From Papilionanthe hookeriana x Papilionanthe teres (Eukaryota; Streptophyta; Magnoliopsida; Asparagales; Orchidaceae), in the NCBI GenBank assembly GCA_022702705.1, contig CM040424.1, forward strand, positions 73,530,709-73,594,708: a stretch of DNA of 64,000 nucleotides, written 5' to 3'. The notes beneath the pieces were generated by a model, which was given only the letters and a program-made list of their open reading frames with translations, was not told the origin of the DNA and ran no database searches. How positions within the stretch are numbered: the stretch's first letter is position 1; each line of letters begins with the position of its first letter. The position numbers were made by a program, and so were the translations under genes. Positions 45,601 through 59,600 of the stretch are shown piece after piece.

Positions 45601-48600
45601 AGTGCATCCCGACGTAGCTCAAACAAACCGAAAGTGCACAACGTAACATTCCGAGATTGCTGAAAAATGGCATGATGTGTTACAAACACATATTATGTTG
45701 CCCTTTTTCCGAACCCCAATATTTTTGTATCACCTAATATTACATATCCTCTAATAAACCTTGTAACAGGCTATTTCACGGGCTGCGGTGGTCCTAATAG
45801 TGCCACGGTGGGCCGAGAGTGTTTATTTTTGACGTGCAACCCAATTTTTTTAACCCAAACGACGGACTATACATCACCATCGGGGAAACATACCGGAGCT
45901 TTCCTAGAATTTAGCCAAAATCCATGATTATGTATTTTAAGTTTCTAGGGTTTTAATGCATCCCAATGTGGCTCAAACAGCCCGAAAGTGCACCACATAA
46001 CTTTACGAGATTGTTAAAAAATGACATGTCGTGTCATAAAATTAATCCACATATCGTGCTAAAAAATTTTGGTGGCACCCCATATTTTTGGATTACCTAA
46101 TATTAAATTTCATCTAAAATTACATCACATAACAGGACATTTCACGTGCTATTATAGATTGAAAAATGCCACAGTGTGTCGATGGTGGTCGTTTTAGATG
46201 AGCAACCCCATTTGTCTAACCGAAACGTTGGACTATATACTTCACCTCCATGGAAACCCAGTTCCCACTTGGAATTTGGCTAATTTTTATCGTCTCGGCC
46301 CTCAAATCTTGATTTTTTATGTTTCTAGAGATTTAGTGCATTCTTGTGTGGCTCAAATAGCCTAAAAATGCATTACGCAACATTCCGAGATTATCAAAAA
46401 TTGACTTGAGGTGTCACAACATAATTCCACATATCATGCTACACCATTTTATGGCCACCCATCTCTTTGTATCGCCTAATATTACATTTATTCTAACATT
46501 ATACCTTATAAAGGGCCATTTGATGGGTTGTGGTGGCCCAAAAAATGCCTCAGTTGGCTGATGGTGTCTGTTTTGTTGTGCAACCCTATTTTTTGAATTG
46601 ATATGGTGGACTATACATCTCTACTGGGAAAACACATTGGTACCCACTTGGAATTTAGCTAAATTCCATCACGCTGCTCTTAGATCATGAATTTTATGTT
46701 TCTTGGGACTCAGTGCATCAAAACATGACTCAAACAGCCTGAAAGTGCACGACACAACATTCCGAGATTGTCAAAAAAATGACATGAAATGTCAACATCA
46801 TTCCACATATTGTGCTGAACCATTTTCTGGAGCCCTATATATTTTTATCGCCTAATATTACATGTCCACTAACTTTATACCTCATAACGGTTCATTTCAC
46901 AGGTTGTGGTTGTCCAAATAATGCTCCAGCGAACCGATGGTGTTCATTTTTAATGTGTAACTCCTTTTTTTGGACTAAAATGGTGGACTCTTCATCACCG
47001 TAGGGAAAATGCACCGGAACACACTTGGAATTTGGTCAATTACTTCATATAAGCCCTCAAATCATTACTTTATGTTTCTAGGGTTTTAGTGCATCCCGAC
47101 GTGGCTTAAACATCCCAAAAGTGCATGACGTAACATTCCGAGATTGCTGAAAAATGACATGACGTGTCATAACATCATTCCCCATATCGTGCTGCAGAAT
47201 TTTCTGGCACCTCATATTTTTGTGTTACATAACTTTACATGTTTACTAATAATATACCTCATAACAACTCATTTCACTGGCTGTAATGTAATGAAAAATG
47301 CCCCGACGGGTCGAGAGTGCCCATTTTAAGCATGGATCGCCTATGATTTAATCAAATTCCATTATCTCGGGCTTCAAATTATAACTTATATGTTCCTAGA
47401 GTTCTATTTCATCTCGACATGGCTCAAATTGCCAAATAATACATGATGTAAAGTTTCAATATTGCTGAAAAATGTCAAGATGTGTCATCATTCCTCATAT
47501 CATGTTGCACAACTTTCTAGCGCCCCATATTTTTTAATCACCTAATATTACATGTCTTCTCACATTATATCTCATATAGGATTCTAGTGGTTCAAAAAAT
47601 GTGCAGACGGGCCGATGGTGTCTGTCTTTGACTTGCAACCAAATTTTTAGAACAATAACAGTGGAGTTTACATCACTGTTGGTGCAATGCACCGGTGCTC
47701 GCTTTGAATTTTGCCAAATTCCACCAACTTGACCAACAAATAATGAATTTTACATTTCTAGGGTTTTAGTGCATCCCGACGTGGCTCAAACAGCGTGAAA
47801 GTAGACAATAAAATGTTTCAAGATTGTCGAAAAATGACATCACATGCCACAACATTAATTTTTATGTCATGCTACACCATTTTATGGCACCAGATATTCT
47901 TGTGTCACCTTAAAGTACATGTACTCTAACCCACATACATGCCATCTTACGGGCTGCAATGGCCTGAAAAATGCCCTAACAAGCAGATAATGTCATTTTT
48001 TGACGTTCGACCCCATTTTTTGAATCGAAATGATGGACTATACATCACCACTGGGGCAACCCAAGGCCCATTAGAAATTTGGCCAAATTGCACTAGCTGA
48101 GCCCTCAAATCATGAATTTTATGTTTCTAGGATTTTAGTACATCCTTACATGGCTCAAACAACATGAATGTGCATGATATATTGTTCTGAGATTGCCAAA
48201 AAATAAGACCTATCACAACATTATTTCACATTTCACGATGTACAATTTTTTGGTGCCTCTTGTATTGCTTAATATACATGTCCTCTAATATTATACCTCA
48301 TAATAGACTATTTCATGGTTATTGTGGCCAACAAAATGCGCCGACAGACCTGCTATGTCTATTTTTGACAATAAACCCATTTTTTTAACCGAAACTGTGG
48401 ACTATACATCACTGGTGGAGTAACTCGGTGCTGGCTTGAAATGTGGTCAAATTCCATCATCAAGGCCCTTAAATCATGATTTATGTTTCTAGGGCTTTAA
48501 TGCATCCTGTCGTGGCTCAAATTGCTTGAAAGTGCACGATTTAGCATATTGAGATTGTGGAAAAATGACGTGACATGTCACAACATTATTCCACACATTG

Positions 48601-49204
48601 TGTTGTATCATTTTCAAGTGCCCTATATTTTTCTATCTCCTAATGCTTCATGTACTATAGAAGTACACCTCATAATGGGCTATGTCATGAGCTTCGGTGG
48701 CCAGAAAAATGCATGGGCAGGCCAACAGTGTCCTTTTTGACATGAAACCCATTTTTTGAACTGAAACAGTGGACTATGCATCGTTGCAGGGACAACACTG
48801 GAGCCCTATTGGAATTTAACCAATTTTATTCATCTCGGCCCTCAAACCATGAAATTTAGGTTTATAGGGTATTAGTGCATCATGAAATGGCTCAAACAAA
48901 TTGATATTGTGTAACGCAACATTCTGAGATTGCCAAAAAATGACTTAATGTGTCACAACATAATTCTACATTTTGTGTAGCACTATTTTCTAGCACCCCA
49001 TATTTATTTTTATTGCCAAATATTACATGTTCTTTAACATTATACCTCATAATGGGCATTTTCATAGATTACAGTGGCCCAAAAAATTCCCTGTCGAGTT
49101 AATTATGTCAATTTTTGACGTGCAACCCCATTTTTTGAAAAAAAAATTGTGGACTATACATCATTGCAGTGAAAATGCATGTGCACCCGTTTGGAATTTG
49201 GCCA

Positions 49205-49660
49205 CTGTAAACCACAATATGAAAGGAAAAAAAAACAACTAATACAATCATGCATTAATAATTAGTCATGAAAGACAAAATTTTTAGAAAAAAAACATCA
49301 TATTCAACACCTATCAGTTGCATAAATTTTGTGCATAAAAACACACCAAGAATATTATCTTGATTGGCAAAAAATGTAAATATCAAAAGGGTTCATAAAC
49401 TAAAACAAGAAAAATAATAAGTATCAAGTGAGAATATATAATTTTATAATTCCAAAATAAAAGTAATCACGCAACCCTAACAATTTATCTTGTGATAATA
49501 CTCAAAATAAGGAATTAAAGAGTTCATGAAGCATTATATTGTATCTCAACAAGAAATTAAAATGGACAGCGTAAAGAAGATACATAAATTGTGTTGTAGA
49601 AGATTAACTATTATGTACTCTCTTTTAACATACTTCACTTATTATAAAAAATTAGCCACC
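49205..49660 (+). repeat. Non-satellite insert in the array, copy 2
   Basis: The same sequence, the same flanking satellite positions and the same orientation as 42,214-42,666, offset by about 6,990 bp. It was therefore amplified with the surrounding satellite rather than inserted twice. Confidence 0.85.
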
Positions 49661-52192
49661 ATTTTTGACGTGCAACTCCATTGTTCGAAATGAAACGGTG
49701 GACTCTACGCCTTCAGGGAAATGCAATGGAGCTCGCTTGGAATTTGATCAAATTCCATCATAATAACCCTTAGATCAAGAAATTTATTTTTATCAGGTTT
49801 TAGTGCATCTTGACGTGGCTCAATCAGTCCCACAATGCACGATGCAACGTCTTAAGATTGTCAAAAAAATGACATGACTTGTCACAACATCATCACATAT
49901 TGCGTTGCACCATTTTCCGGCGCCTTATTTTTTATCACCTAATATTACATATTATGTAACATTATATCTCATAAAAAGCCATTTTTAGAGCTTCAATGGC
50001 TAGAAAAAGACCCCGCGGGCTGACAGTGTCCGTTTTTGACTTACACCTCCATTACTTGAACTGAAACAATGGACTATACATCACTGTCAGGGAACACACC
50101 AACTCCCTTTTCGAATTTTGTCAAATTCCACAAAATTTACCCTCAAATCATGCCTTTTATGTTACTAGGGTTTTAATGCATCCCAACGTGGCACAAACAG
50201 TCCGAAAGTGGACGTCGTAATGTTCCGAGATTGTCAAAATTTGACATCCCGTGTCACAATAACTTTTTTCATATCATGCTACACCATCTTTTGGCACCCC
50301 GTATTTTTACATTGCCTAATTTTAAATGTTCTCTAACTTTATACCTCATAACAGGCCATTTCACGGGTTATGGTGGCTCAGAATATGCCAAGGTAGGCCA
50401 AAGGTGTTCATTTTTGACGTGAAACCCCATCTTTTGAACTGAAATCATAGACTATACATCATCATCAGGGCAACCCGACACCCATTAGAAATTTGGCCAA
50501 ATTCCATAAAATGTGCCATAAAATCATAAGTTTTATGTTTCTATGGTTTTAGTGTATCCTGACTTGGCTCAAATATCCCGAAAGTACACGACGTAACGTT
50601 TTGAGATTACCAAAAAATAACATGTACTGTCACAATAAATTTTCACATATCATGTTATACCATTTTTTGGCACCTCCTATTTCTGTATCTCCTAATATTA
50701 CATGTCTTCTAAGATCTTACCTCATAACATACCATTTCAAGGACTGTGGTGGCCTAAAAAATGCCCCAGTGGGTTGACAGTGTTAGTTATTGATGTGCAA
50801 CCCCATTATTTGAATCTAAACGGTGGATTATACCACCACTGGGACAACCTGGTGCACGCTTGGAAGTTAGTTAAATTCCATCATCTTGGCCCTCAAATAT
50901 TGAATTTTATGTTTCTAGGGTTTTATTACATCCCGACGTGGATCAACTACCCGAAAGTGCATGACGTAAAGTACCAAGATTGCTGAAAAATTACATGACA
51001 TGTCATAACATCATTCCACATATGGTGCTTCACCATTTTTTTGTCGCCCCATAATTTTATATCTCCCTAATATTACATGGCTTCTAACATTATACCTCAT
51101 AAAATACTATTTTAAGGGCTACGGTGGCCCAAAAAATGCCCCGGTAAGCCGATTGTGTCCATTTTTTAAAACTAAAATAGGGGGCTAAACATCATCGTAG
51201 GGGCCCCACTTGTAGTTTCTTAAAATTCCATCATCTCGGCTCACAAAACTTGATTGTTATGTTTTCAGGGTTTTAGTGCATTCTAAAGTGGCTCAAACAA
51301 CCTGAAAGTGCATGACGTAAAGTTCTGAGACTACCAAAAAATGACTTGACGTGTCACAACATCATTCTAAATATCGTGCTGCACCATTTTTTGGCACCCT
51401 ATATTTTTTATCTCCTAATATTACATGTCTTCTGAAATTATACCTCATAAAAGGCCATTTTACAGGCTCTGATCACCTAAAAAATAACCAAGCGAGCTGA
51501 CAGTGTTCATTTTTGGCGTGCAACCCTGTTGTTTTAACAAAAATGGTGGACTATACATCACCATCGTGGCAACGCCGTTGTTTGCTTGGAATTTGGAAAA
51601 ATAATCACGAATTTTATGTTGGGCCTTAAATCATAAATTTTATGTTTCTAAGGTTTTAGTGCATCCCGACATGGCTCAAATATCCCAATGGTGCTCAACA
51701 TAACGTTCCGAGATTGTAGAAAAATGACATGACATGTCACAACATAATTTCAGATATCGTGTTGCAATAATTTTTGTGCACCCCATATTTGTATATCTCC
51801 TAATATTACATGTCCTCTCACGTTATAGCTCATAATAGTCCATTTCAGGAGCTGAGGTAGCCAAAAAATGACCCGACAGTCCGATGGTGTCCATTTTTGA
51901 CGTGCAATCTCATTTTTTGAATTAAAACGGTGAACTATACATCACTATCGGCGAAACGCACTAGAGACCACTTTGAATTTTGTCAAATTCCATCATCACA
52001 TCCCTCAAATCATGAATTTTTTGTTTATCAGATTTTTCGTGCATCATGACGTAGATCAAATAGCCACAAAGAGCACGACGTAACTTTTAGAGATTGCTGA
52101 AAAATGATATGAAGTGTTACAACAACATTCACATATTGTGCTGCACCTTTTTCTGGTGTCCAATATTTTTGTTTCACCTAATAATAAAATTT

Positions 52193-53638
52193 AATTTTGC
52201 CAAATTCCATTTGGTCTCAGATATGTTGCCTCGACGATGATCTATAGACCACTATTCTGGTACTAAAAATGGAGTTACACGTCAAAAACAGAAATCGTCG
52301 GCCCACTAGGGCATTCTTCAGGCCACCACAACCCGTGTAATAGCTTGTTATGAGGTATAATGTTAAAGTAAATGTAATATTATACAATTAAAAACTATGG
52401 GGCACTAGAAAATAGTGCAGCATGATATGTGGAATGATGTTGTGACACGTTATGTCATTTTCTGGTAATCTCGAATCATGACGTTGTGCACTTTTAGTCT
52501 ATTTAAGCAACGACTAAATGCAATAAAACCCTAGAAACCTAAAATTCATGATTTTAAGGTCGCGATGATGGAATTTTGCGAAACTATAAGAGGACACTGG
52601 TGCATTGCCCTGGCGATGATGTGTAGTCCACTGTTTCGGTTCAAAAATTGGTGTTGATGTTAAATGTGGACAACAACGGCGTGCCGGGGCAATTTTTTGG
52701 GGCACTATAGCCCATAAAATAGCCATTTTGAGGTATAATGTTAGTCATGTAATATTACGTGATATAAAAATATAGGGCATGAGAAAATGGTGTAAAACCA
52801 TTTGTGGAATGATGTTGTGATACATCATATCATATTTGGCAATTTAGAAACATTAAGTCCTTCGCTTTCTCACTGTTTGAGCCACATCAAAATCCAGTAA
52901 AACCATTGAAACATAAAATTCATGATTTGAGGGTTGTGATGATGGAATTGTGCCAAATTCCAAGCGAACATCATTGTGTTGCTTTGGCGGTGATGTATAG
53001 TCCACTGTCTCAGGTTTAAAAATTGGGTTGCACGTCAAAAATAGACACCATCTGCCTGCCAAAACATTTTTTGGGCCATTTTAGCATGTGAAATGGATCT
53101 TTATGAGGTATAATGTTAGAAGACATGTAAGATTATGCGATACAAAAAGTTGGGGTGCTAGAACATGGTGCAACATGATATGTGGATGATTTTGTGACAT
53201 GACATGTCATTTCTTGAAAATCTCAGAATGTTACATCTTTCACTTTAAGGTTGGTTTAACCACGTAAGAATCCTCTAAAACCTTAGAAACATAAAATTCG
53301 TGTTTTGATGGCCGAGAAAATTGAATTTTGCAAAATTCTAAGAGTTCACAAGTGAATTGCACCGGCAGTGATGTATAGTGCACCGTTTTAGTTAAAAATT
53401 GGGACTGCATGTCAAAATGGGACATTGTCAGCCTCTCGGGGTATTTTTTTTAGCTACCTTTGTGCATGAAATGACTCGTTATGAGGTAAGATGTTAGAGG
53501 ACATGTAATATTAGGAAGTACAAAAATATGGGGTGCCATAAAAGGATGCAACATGATATGTGAAATGATGTTGTAACACTTCATGTCATTTTTTAGCAAT
53601 CTTGAAACGTTACATAATACACTTTCGAGTTGTTTGAG
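52193..53638 (-). repeat. Inverted satellite block
   Basis: The monomers here read in reverse complement, for example GATGTATAGTCCACTGT at 52,990, GTTATGAGGTA at 53,478 and GAGCCACATC at 52,881. The block spans about 3.8 monomers. The left switch is near 52,193, between CACCTAATAATA (plus) and TTTTGCCAAATTCC (minus). The right switch is near 53,638, at GAGTG/TCACAACATTCC. Confidence 0.9.
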
Positions 53639-56600
53639 TGTCACAACATTCCACATATCATGTTACACCATTTTCTAGTGCCCTATATTTTTGTATTACA
53701 AAATATTATATGTCATATAATATTAAGCTACATAACATACCTTTGCTCGGGCTATGGTTCCCCAAAAAATACATCGGCGGGCAGATGGAGTCCATATTTT
53801 ACGTGCAACCCCATTTTTTGAATTTTAATGTTGGAATATATATCACCGCTGGGTCAACGCGCTAGTGCCCTTTTGGAAATTGGTTAAATTCCATCATCTT
53901 GGCTCTCAAATCATGACTTGTAGACCTTTAATGCATCCTAACGTGGCTCAAATAGCCTAAAGGTGCCCGACGTAACGTTCCGAGATTGTCGTAATGTGAC
54001 ATGATATTTTGCAATATCATTTCAAATATCATTCTGCACCATTTTCTCACACCCCATTTTTTGTATCTCCTAATATTACATGTCCTCTGATATTATACCT
54101 TAGTACATACCATTTCACGTGGTGCGGTGACCTGAAAAATTCCCCAGCTGGTTAACATTATTTGATTTTTATGTGCAACCCCATTTGTTGAACTGAAATG
54201 GTGGACTATACAACACACTGTGGTGACGCAGAGGCACACACTTATAATTTGGCCAAATTTCATCATCTCAGCCCTTAAATCATCACTTTTATGTTTATAT
54301 GGTTTTAATACATACCGTCGTGGCTCAAACAGGCTGAAAGTGCACGATGTAACATTCCAGGATTGCTGAAAAAATGACATGATGTGTCACAACATCGTTC
54401 CACATATCGTGTTGCACCATTTTCTAGCGCCCCATATTCTTTTATCACCTAATATTACCTATCCTCTAAAATTGTAACTCATAAAGGGTAATTTCAAGTG
54501 CAAAGGTAGCTCAAAAAATATCCCACTAGGCTAACGGTGTCCATTTTTTATGTGCAACCCCATTTTTGAATTAAAATTATGATCATACATCACCACTGAC
54601 GTAGCTCACAAACGCTCAAATGGAATCTGGCCAAATTTGAGTATCTCAGTCCTAAAATCATGAATTTTATGTTTCTAAGGTTTTATTGGTTTCTTACGTG
54701 GCTAAAACAATCTAAAAGTAAATGATGTAATGTTTTGAGATTGTTTTGCATATCATGTTGCACCATTTTCTGGAACCCCATATTATTGTATCACCTAATC
54801 TTACATGTCCTCTTATATTTTACCTCATATTGGACCGTTTCACAAGCCTTGGTGGCGTCAAAAAAGCTTTGGTGGGCTGATGGTTTCCATTTTTGACATG
54901 CAACCCCATTTTTGAACCGAACATGTGGACTATACCATCGGAGCAACGCACTGGCACCCGCTTGGAATTTAAAAAAATTCTATGATCTTGACCCTAAAAT
55001 AAAGAATTATAAGTTTCTAAAGTTTTTATGCATACCGACATGGCTTAAACAACCTGAAACTGAACGACGTAACATTCTAAGATTACTAAACAAATGACAT
55101 AATGCATCACAACATCATTCCACATATCGTGTTGCACCATTTTTTTGGAAATCCAAATTTTTTTATCGTCTAATATTACATGTTCTCTAATATTTTATCT
55201 CAAAATAGGCCATTTCATGGGCTACGATGGGAAAAAAAATACTCAGGCAAGCTAACAAAGGTTGTTTTTGACATCAACACCACTTATTAAACCGAAATAG
55301 TGAACTACACATCACCATTTGGACAACGCACGAGTTTCAGCCTAATATTTGCCAAATTTCATCATCTTAGCCAGTAAATCATTAGTTTTATAATTATTAT
55401 GTTTTAGTGCATTCTTCTTTTGCTTAAACAGATAGAATATGCACAATTACTGAAAAATGACATCATGTGTCACAGCAACATTCAACATATGATGCTACAT
55501 ATTTTTTGGAGCCCTACAGTTTTGTATTGGCTAATATTATACGTCATATAACATTATACTTCATTATGGGACATTTCATAAGTTGTGGTCTTGGTGGGTC
55601 TATACTATCATTTTTTTACATTTAACCCCTTGTATTGAACTGAAATGGAGGACTATACATCACCACCAAATTAAGGCAATGATGCTTGCATAGAATTTGG
55701 CCAAATTGCATCATCTTTGCTCTCAAATCATGACTTGTATGTTTCTAAGATTTTAGTGCATCACGACGTGGCACAACTATCCCTATGGTTCCATAACATT
55801 CTGAGATTGCTGAAAAAATGACATGACGTATCATAGCATCATTCCACATATAATCGTGCACCATTTTTAGTGCCCCATATTTTTGTATCACCCAATATTA
55901 CATGTCCTCTAAAATTATACCAGATAATATTCCATTTCACGAGCAATGGTGGCTTAAACAATTACTGTGTGGGCCGATAGTGTCCATTATCGACGTGCAA
56001 CCCCTTTTTTTGAATCGAAATGATGGATTATACAATCATCAAGGCAATGAACTACTAAGGAAACACACAAGTTCCTGCTTGGAATTTGATAAAATTTCAA
56101 CATCTTGACCTTCAAAACATGAAATCTATGTTTCTAGGGTTTTGGTGCATTCAAACATAGCTCAAACAACCTGTAAATTCACAACATAACCTTATGACAT
56201 TGTCTAAAAATGACATGATGTGTTAGAACATATTTCCACATATCATGTTACACCATTTTCTAGCGCCCTATATTTTTGTATTGTCGAATATAACATTTCC
56301 TATAACATTAAACCACATTACATAACATTTCACAAACTATGGCCTAGACAAATGCATCAACGGGCCAACCAAGTCCATTTTTTACGTGTAACCCCATTTT
56401 TTGAACTGTAACGTTGGACTTTATATGATCGCAATGGCAACACACCAGTGTTCTCTTCAAATTTTGTTAAACTCCATCATCATGACCTTCAAATCATGAC
56501 TTTTAGGTTTCAAGGCTTATAGTGCATCTCGACGTGGAGCCAAAAGTGCATAATGTAACCTTCCAAGATCGCCGTAAAATTACATGATATTTCACAGCAT

Positions 56601-59600
56601 CATTTCACATTTTATTGTGCACCATTTTTTATGCCCCATATTTTCGTATCTCGTAATATTTCATGCCCTCTATTATTATATTTTAATACGGGCCATTTCT
56701 TGTGGTATGGTGGCCCAAAAATTTTCCCAGTGGGTTGAATTTGTCTGCTTTTTCCGTGCAACCCAATTTGTTGAACTAAAATGGTAGATTATACATCATT
56801 GTTGGTGTAACACACCGACACCCACTTAGAATTTTGTTAAATTCCATCATCTCAGACCTTAAATCTTGAATTTTATGTTTCTAACATTTTAGTGAATCTA
56901 GTGGCTCAAACAACCCTAAATTGCATGACGTAAGATTGCTAAAAAAATGACATGATGTGTCACAACATCATGCCTCATATTGTGTTGCACCATTTTCTGG
57001 CACCCCATATTTTTGTATTGTCTAATATTACATGACCTCTAACATTTTTCCTCATAACGGGTCATTTCAAGATAACGATGGCTAAAAAAATATACCGGCA
57101 GGCCGAGGATAACCATTTTTAATGTACAACCCCATTTTTTAACCGAAATTGTGCATTACACATCACCACCAGCGCAACTCACTGGTGCTCACTTAGAATT
57201 TGGGCAAATTTGATTATCTCGGCCCTCAAAGCATGAATGTTATGTTTCTATGGTTTTGGTGGATTTTTACATGGCTAAAGAGCCTGAAAGTGAATGATGT
57301 AACATTCTGAGATTGACGAAAAATGACATGATGTGTCACAACATTGTTTCACATATTGTGTTGCACCATTTCATGATACCCCTTATTATTTTATCACCTA
57401 ATCTTACATGTACTCTATTATTATACCTCATAAAGGGCCATTTCTCGTGTTGTGGTGGTCTGAAAAAAGTTCTAGCGGGCTGATGTACTTTTCTTTTGAC
57501 ATGCAATCCCATATACATCACCGTCAGAGCAACGCACTGGCGCCCCCTTAGAATTTGGCAAAATTCCATCATCTCCACTCTCAAATCATGAATTTTATGA
57601 TTCAAAGGTTTTACTAGATTCTAACTTGGCTCAAACAGCCTGAAAGTGAACGGTATAACGTTTCAAGATTGTCAAAAATGACATGATGTATCACAACATC
57701 ATTCCATAAATAGTGTTGCAACCTTTTCTCGCATTCCATATTTTTGTATCACCTAATATTACATGTCCTCCAACATTATACCTCAAAATAATCTATTTCA
57801 TTGGCTACAGTGGCATGCAAAAATTCCATGATAGGTTGACAATGTCCATTTTTTATGTCAGCACCAGTTATTAAACCGAAATGGTGTACTACACATCACT
57901 GTCTGGGCAATGCACCAGCAACCGCCATTGTTTGGCTAAATTCACTCATCTCGACCGTTAAATCATGGATTTTATGTTTCCTAGGTTTTAGTGCATCTTG
58001 TCATTTCTTAAACAGACCAAACGTGCACAACATCATGTTTTGAGATTGTCAAAAAATGACATGACGTGTTACAACAACATTCCGCATATCGTGCTTCATA
58101 TTTTTCTGGTGGGAGATGGTTTTCTATTGGCTAATATTACATTTATTCTAATATTATACTTCATAACAGGCCACTTCATGGGTTGTGGTGGCTTAAAAAA
58201 TGCCTGTTGGGCTGACACTGTTTGTTTTTAACATTCAACCCCATTTTTTTAACCGAAACAGTGGATTATTCATCACCACCAGAGTAAGGCGCCGACACCC
58301 ATTTAGAATTTGGCCAAATTCCATCATCTTGGCCCTCAAATCATGACTTATATGCTTCTTAGATTTTAGTGCATTCTGCGTGGCACAAATAGCCCAAAGA
58401 TGCACAACGTAACATTCTGAGATTTTCTAAGAAATGACATTACGTGTCAAAACATTATTCCACATATAATGTTGCACGATTTTATGGCACCCCATAATTT
58501 TTTATTGCCTAATATTACATGTCCTCTAACATTATACCAGATAATATGCCATTTCGAAGAAAAAAATGTCTTAAAAAATGCCCGGTGAGTCGACCGTGTC
58601 TGTTTTTACGTGCAACCCCATTTTTTGAGCTAAAATGATGGATTATGCAATTATCAAGGCAACAACCTACCAAGTTAATGCACTGGCGCCTTCTTGGAAT
58701 TTGGTAAAATTCCATCAACTTGGCCTTGAAAACATGACATTTATGTTTCTAGGGTGTTAGTGCATTTAAACATGGCTCAAATAGACTGTAAGTGCATGAT
58801 ATAACATTCTGAAATTACCAAAAAATGACTTGATGTGTCCCAACATCTTTCCACATTGCATATTATAGCATTTGCTAGCGACCTATATTTTTTTATTTTC
58901 AAATATTACATGTCTGATAACATTAAATCAAATAATGTACCATTTCACGAACTATGGTTCATAGACAAATGCATCTGCGGGCCGACAGAGTCCAATTTTT
59001 ATGTGCAACCCCATTTTTTGAACCATAACGTTGGACTATATATCACCGCGAGGACAACGCACCAGTGCCCTATTAGAATTTTATCAAATTCCATCATTGT
59101 GGCCCTTAAATCATGTCTTTTAGGTTTTAAGGAATTTAGTGCATCCCGACGTGGCTCAAACAGTCCAAAAGTGCACACCGTAACCTTCCGAGATCGCAAA
59201 AAATTGATTTGATATTTCACAACCTCATTTCAGATATTATGATGCTCCATTTTTTGCGCCCCATATTATTGTAACTCCTGATATTACATTGGCTTAAAAA
59301 AGCCCTAGAAAGCTGACGATATCCATTTTTGACATGTAACCCCATTTTTTAAACTGAAATGATGGATTATACAATCAAGGAGGCAATGAACTGTCAAGGT
59401 AATGCATCAGTGCTTGCATGGAATTTGGCAAAATTTCATCAACTTGGCTTTCAAAACATGTCATTTATGTTTCTTACATGTCAAAGTTGTCTGTTTTTAT
59501 GTCCAATCCCATTTTTTTAACCAAAATGGTGAACTGTACATCACCATCGGGGTAATGCGTTGGTGCCCTCTTTGAGTTTTATTAAATTCCATTATCTCAT

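Larger units (their letters stand above)
38867..52192 (+). repeat. Satellite array, plus orientation, monomer about 375-380 bp, first block
   Basis: Each monomer contains, in order, CACATATCGTG, TTTTCTGGCACCCCATATTT, TATTACATGTCCTCTAA, CATTATACCTCATAACGGGC, TTTTTGACGTGCAACCCCAT, GGTGGACTATACATCACC, TTGGAATTTGGCCAAATTCC, ATCATGAATTTTATGTTTCT, TTTTAGTGCATCCCGACGTG, GCTCAAACAGCC and ACATGACGTGTCACAACATC. The TTTTAGTGCA anchor recurs at, for example, 39,050, 39,381, 39,761, 40,140, 40,801 and 41,178. Full units measure 376-380 bp. Some lack about 50 bp. The block consists of two copies of a higher-order unit of about 6.95 kb. No gene is supported in it. Confidence 0.9.

Noticed and set aside
54093..54380. 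Minus-strand frame of 95 codons in the satellite
   Set aside because: It is the antisense of plus-oriented monomers. Similar frames recur wherever a monomer lacks stops.
58835..59212. Frame of 125 codons in the satellite
   Set aside because: It is satellite sequence in translation. Neighbouring monomers break the same frame, and monomer length is not a multiple of three.
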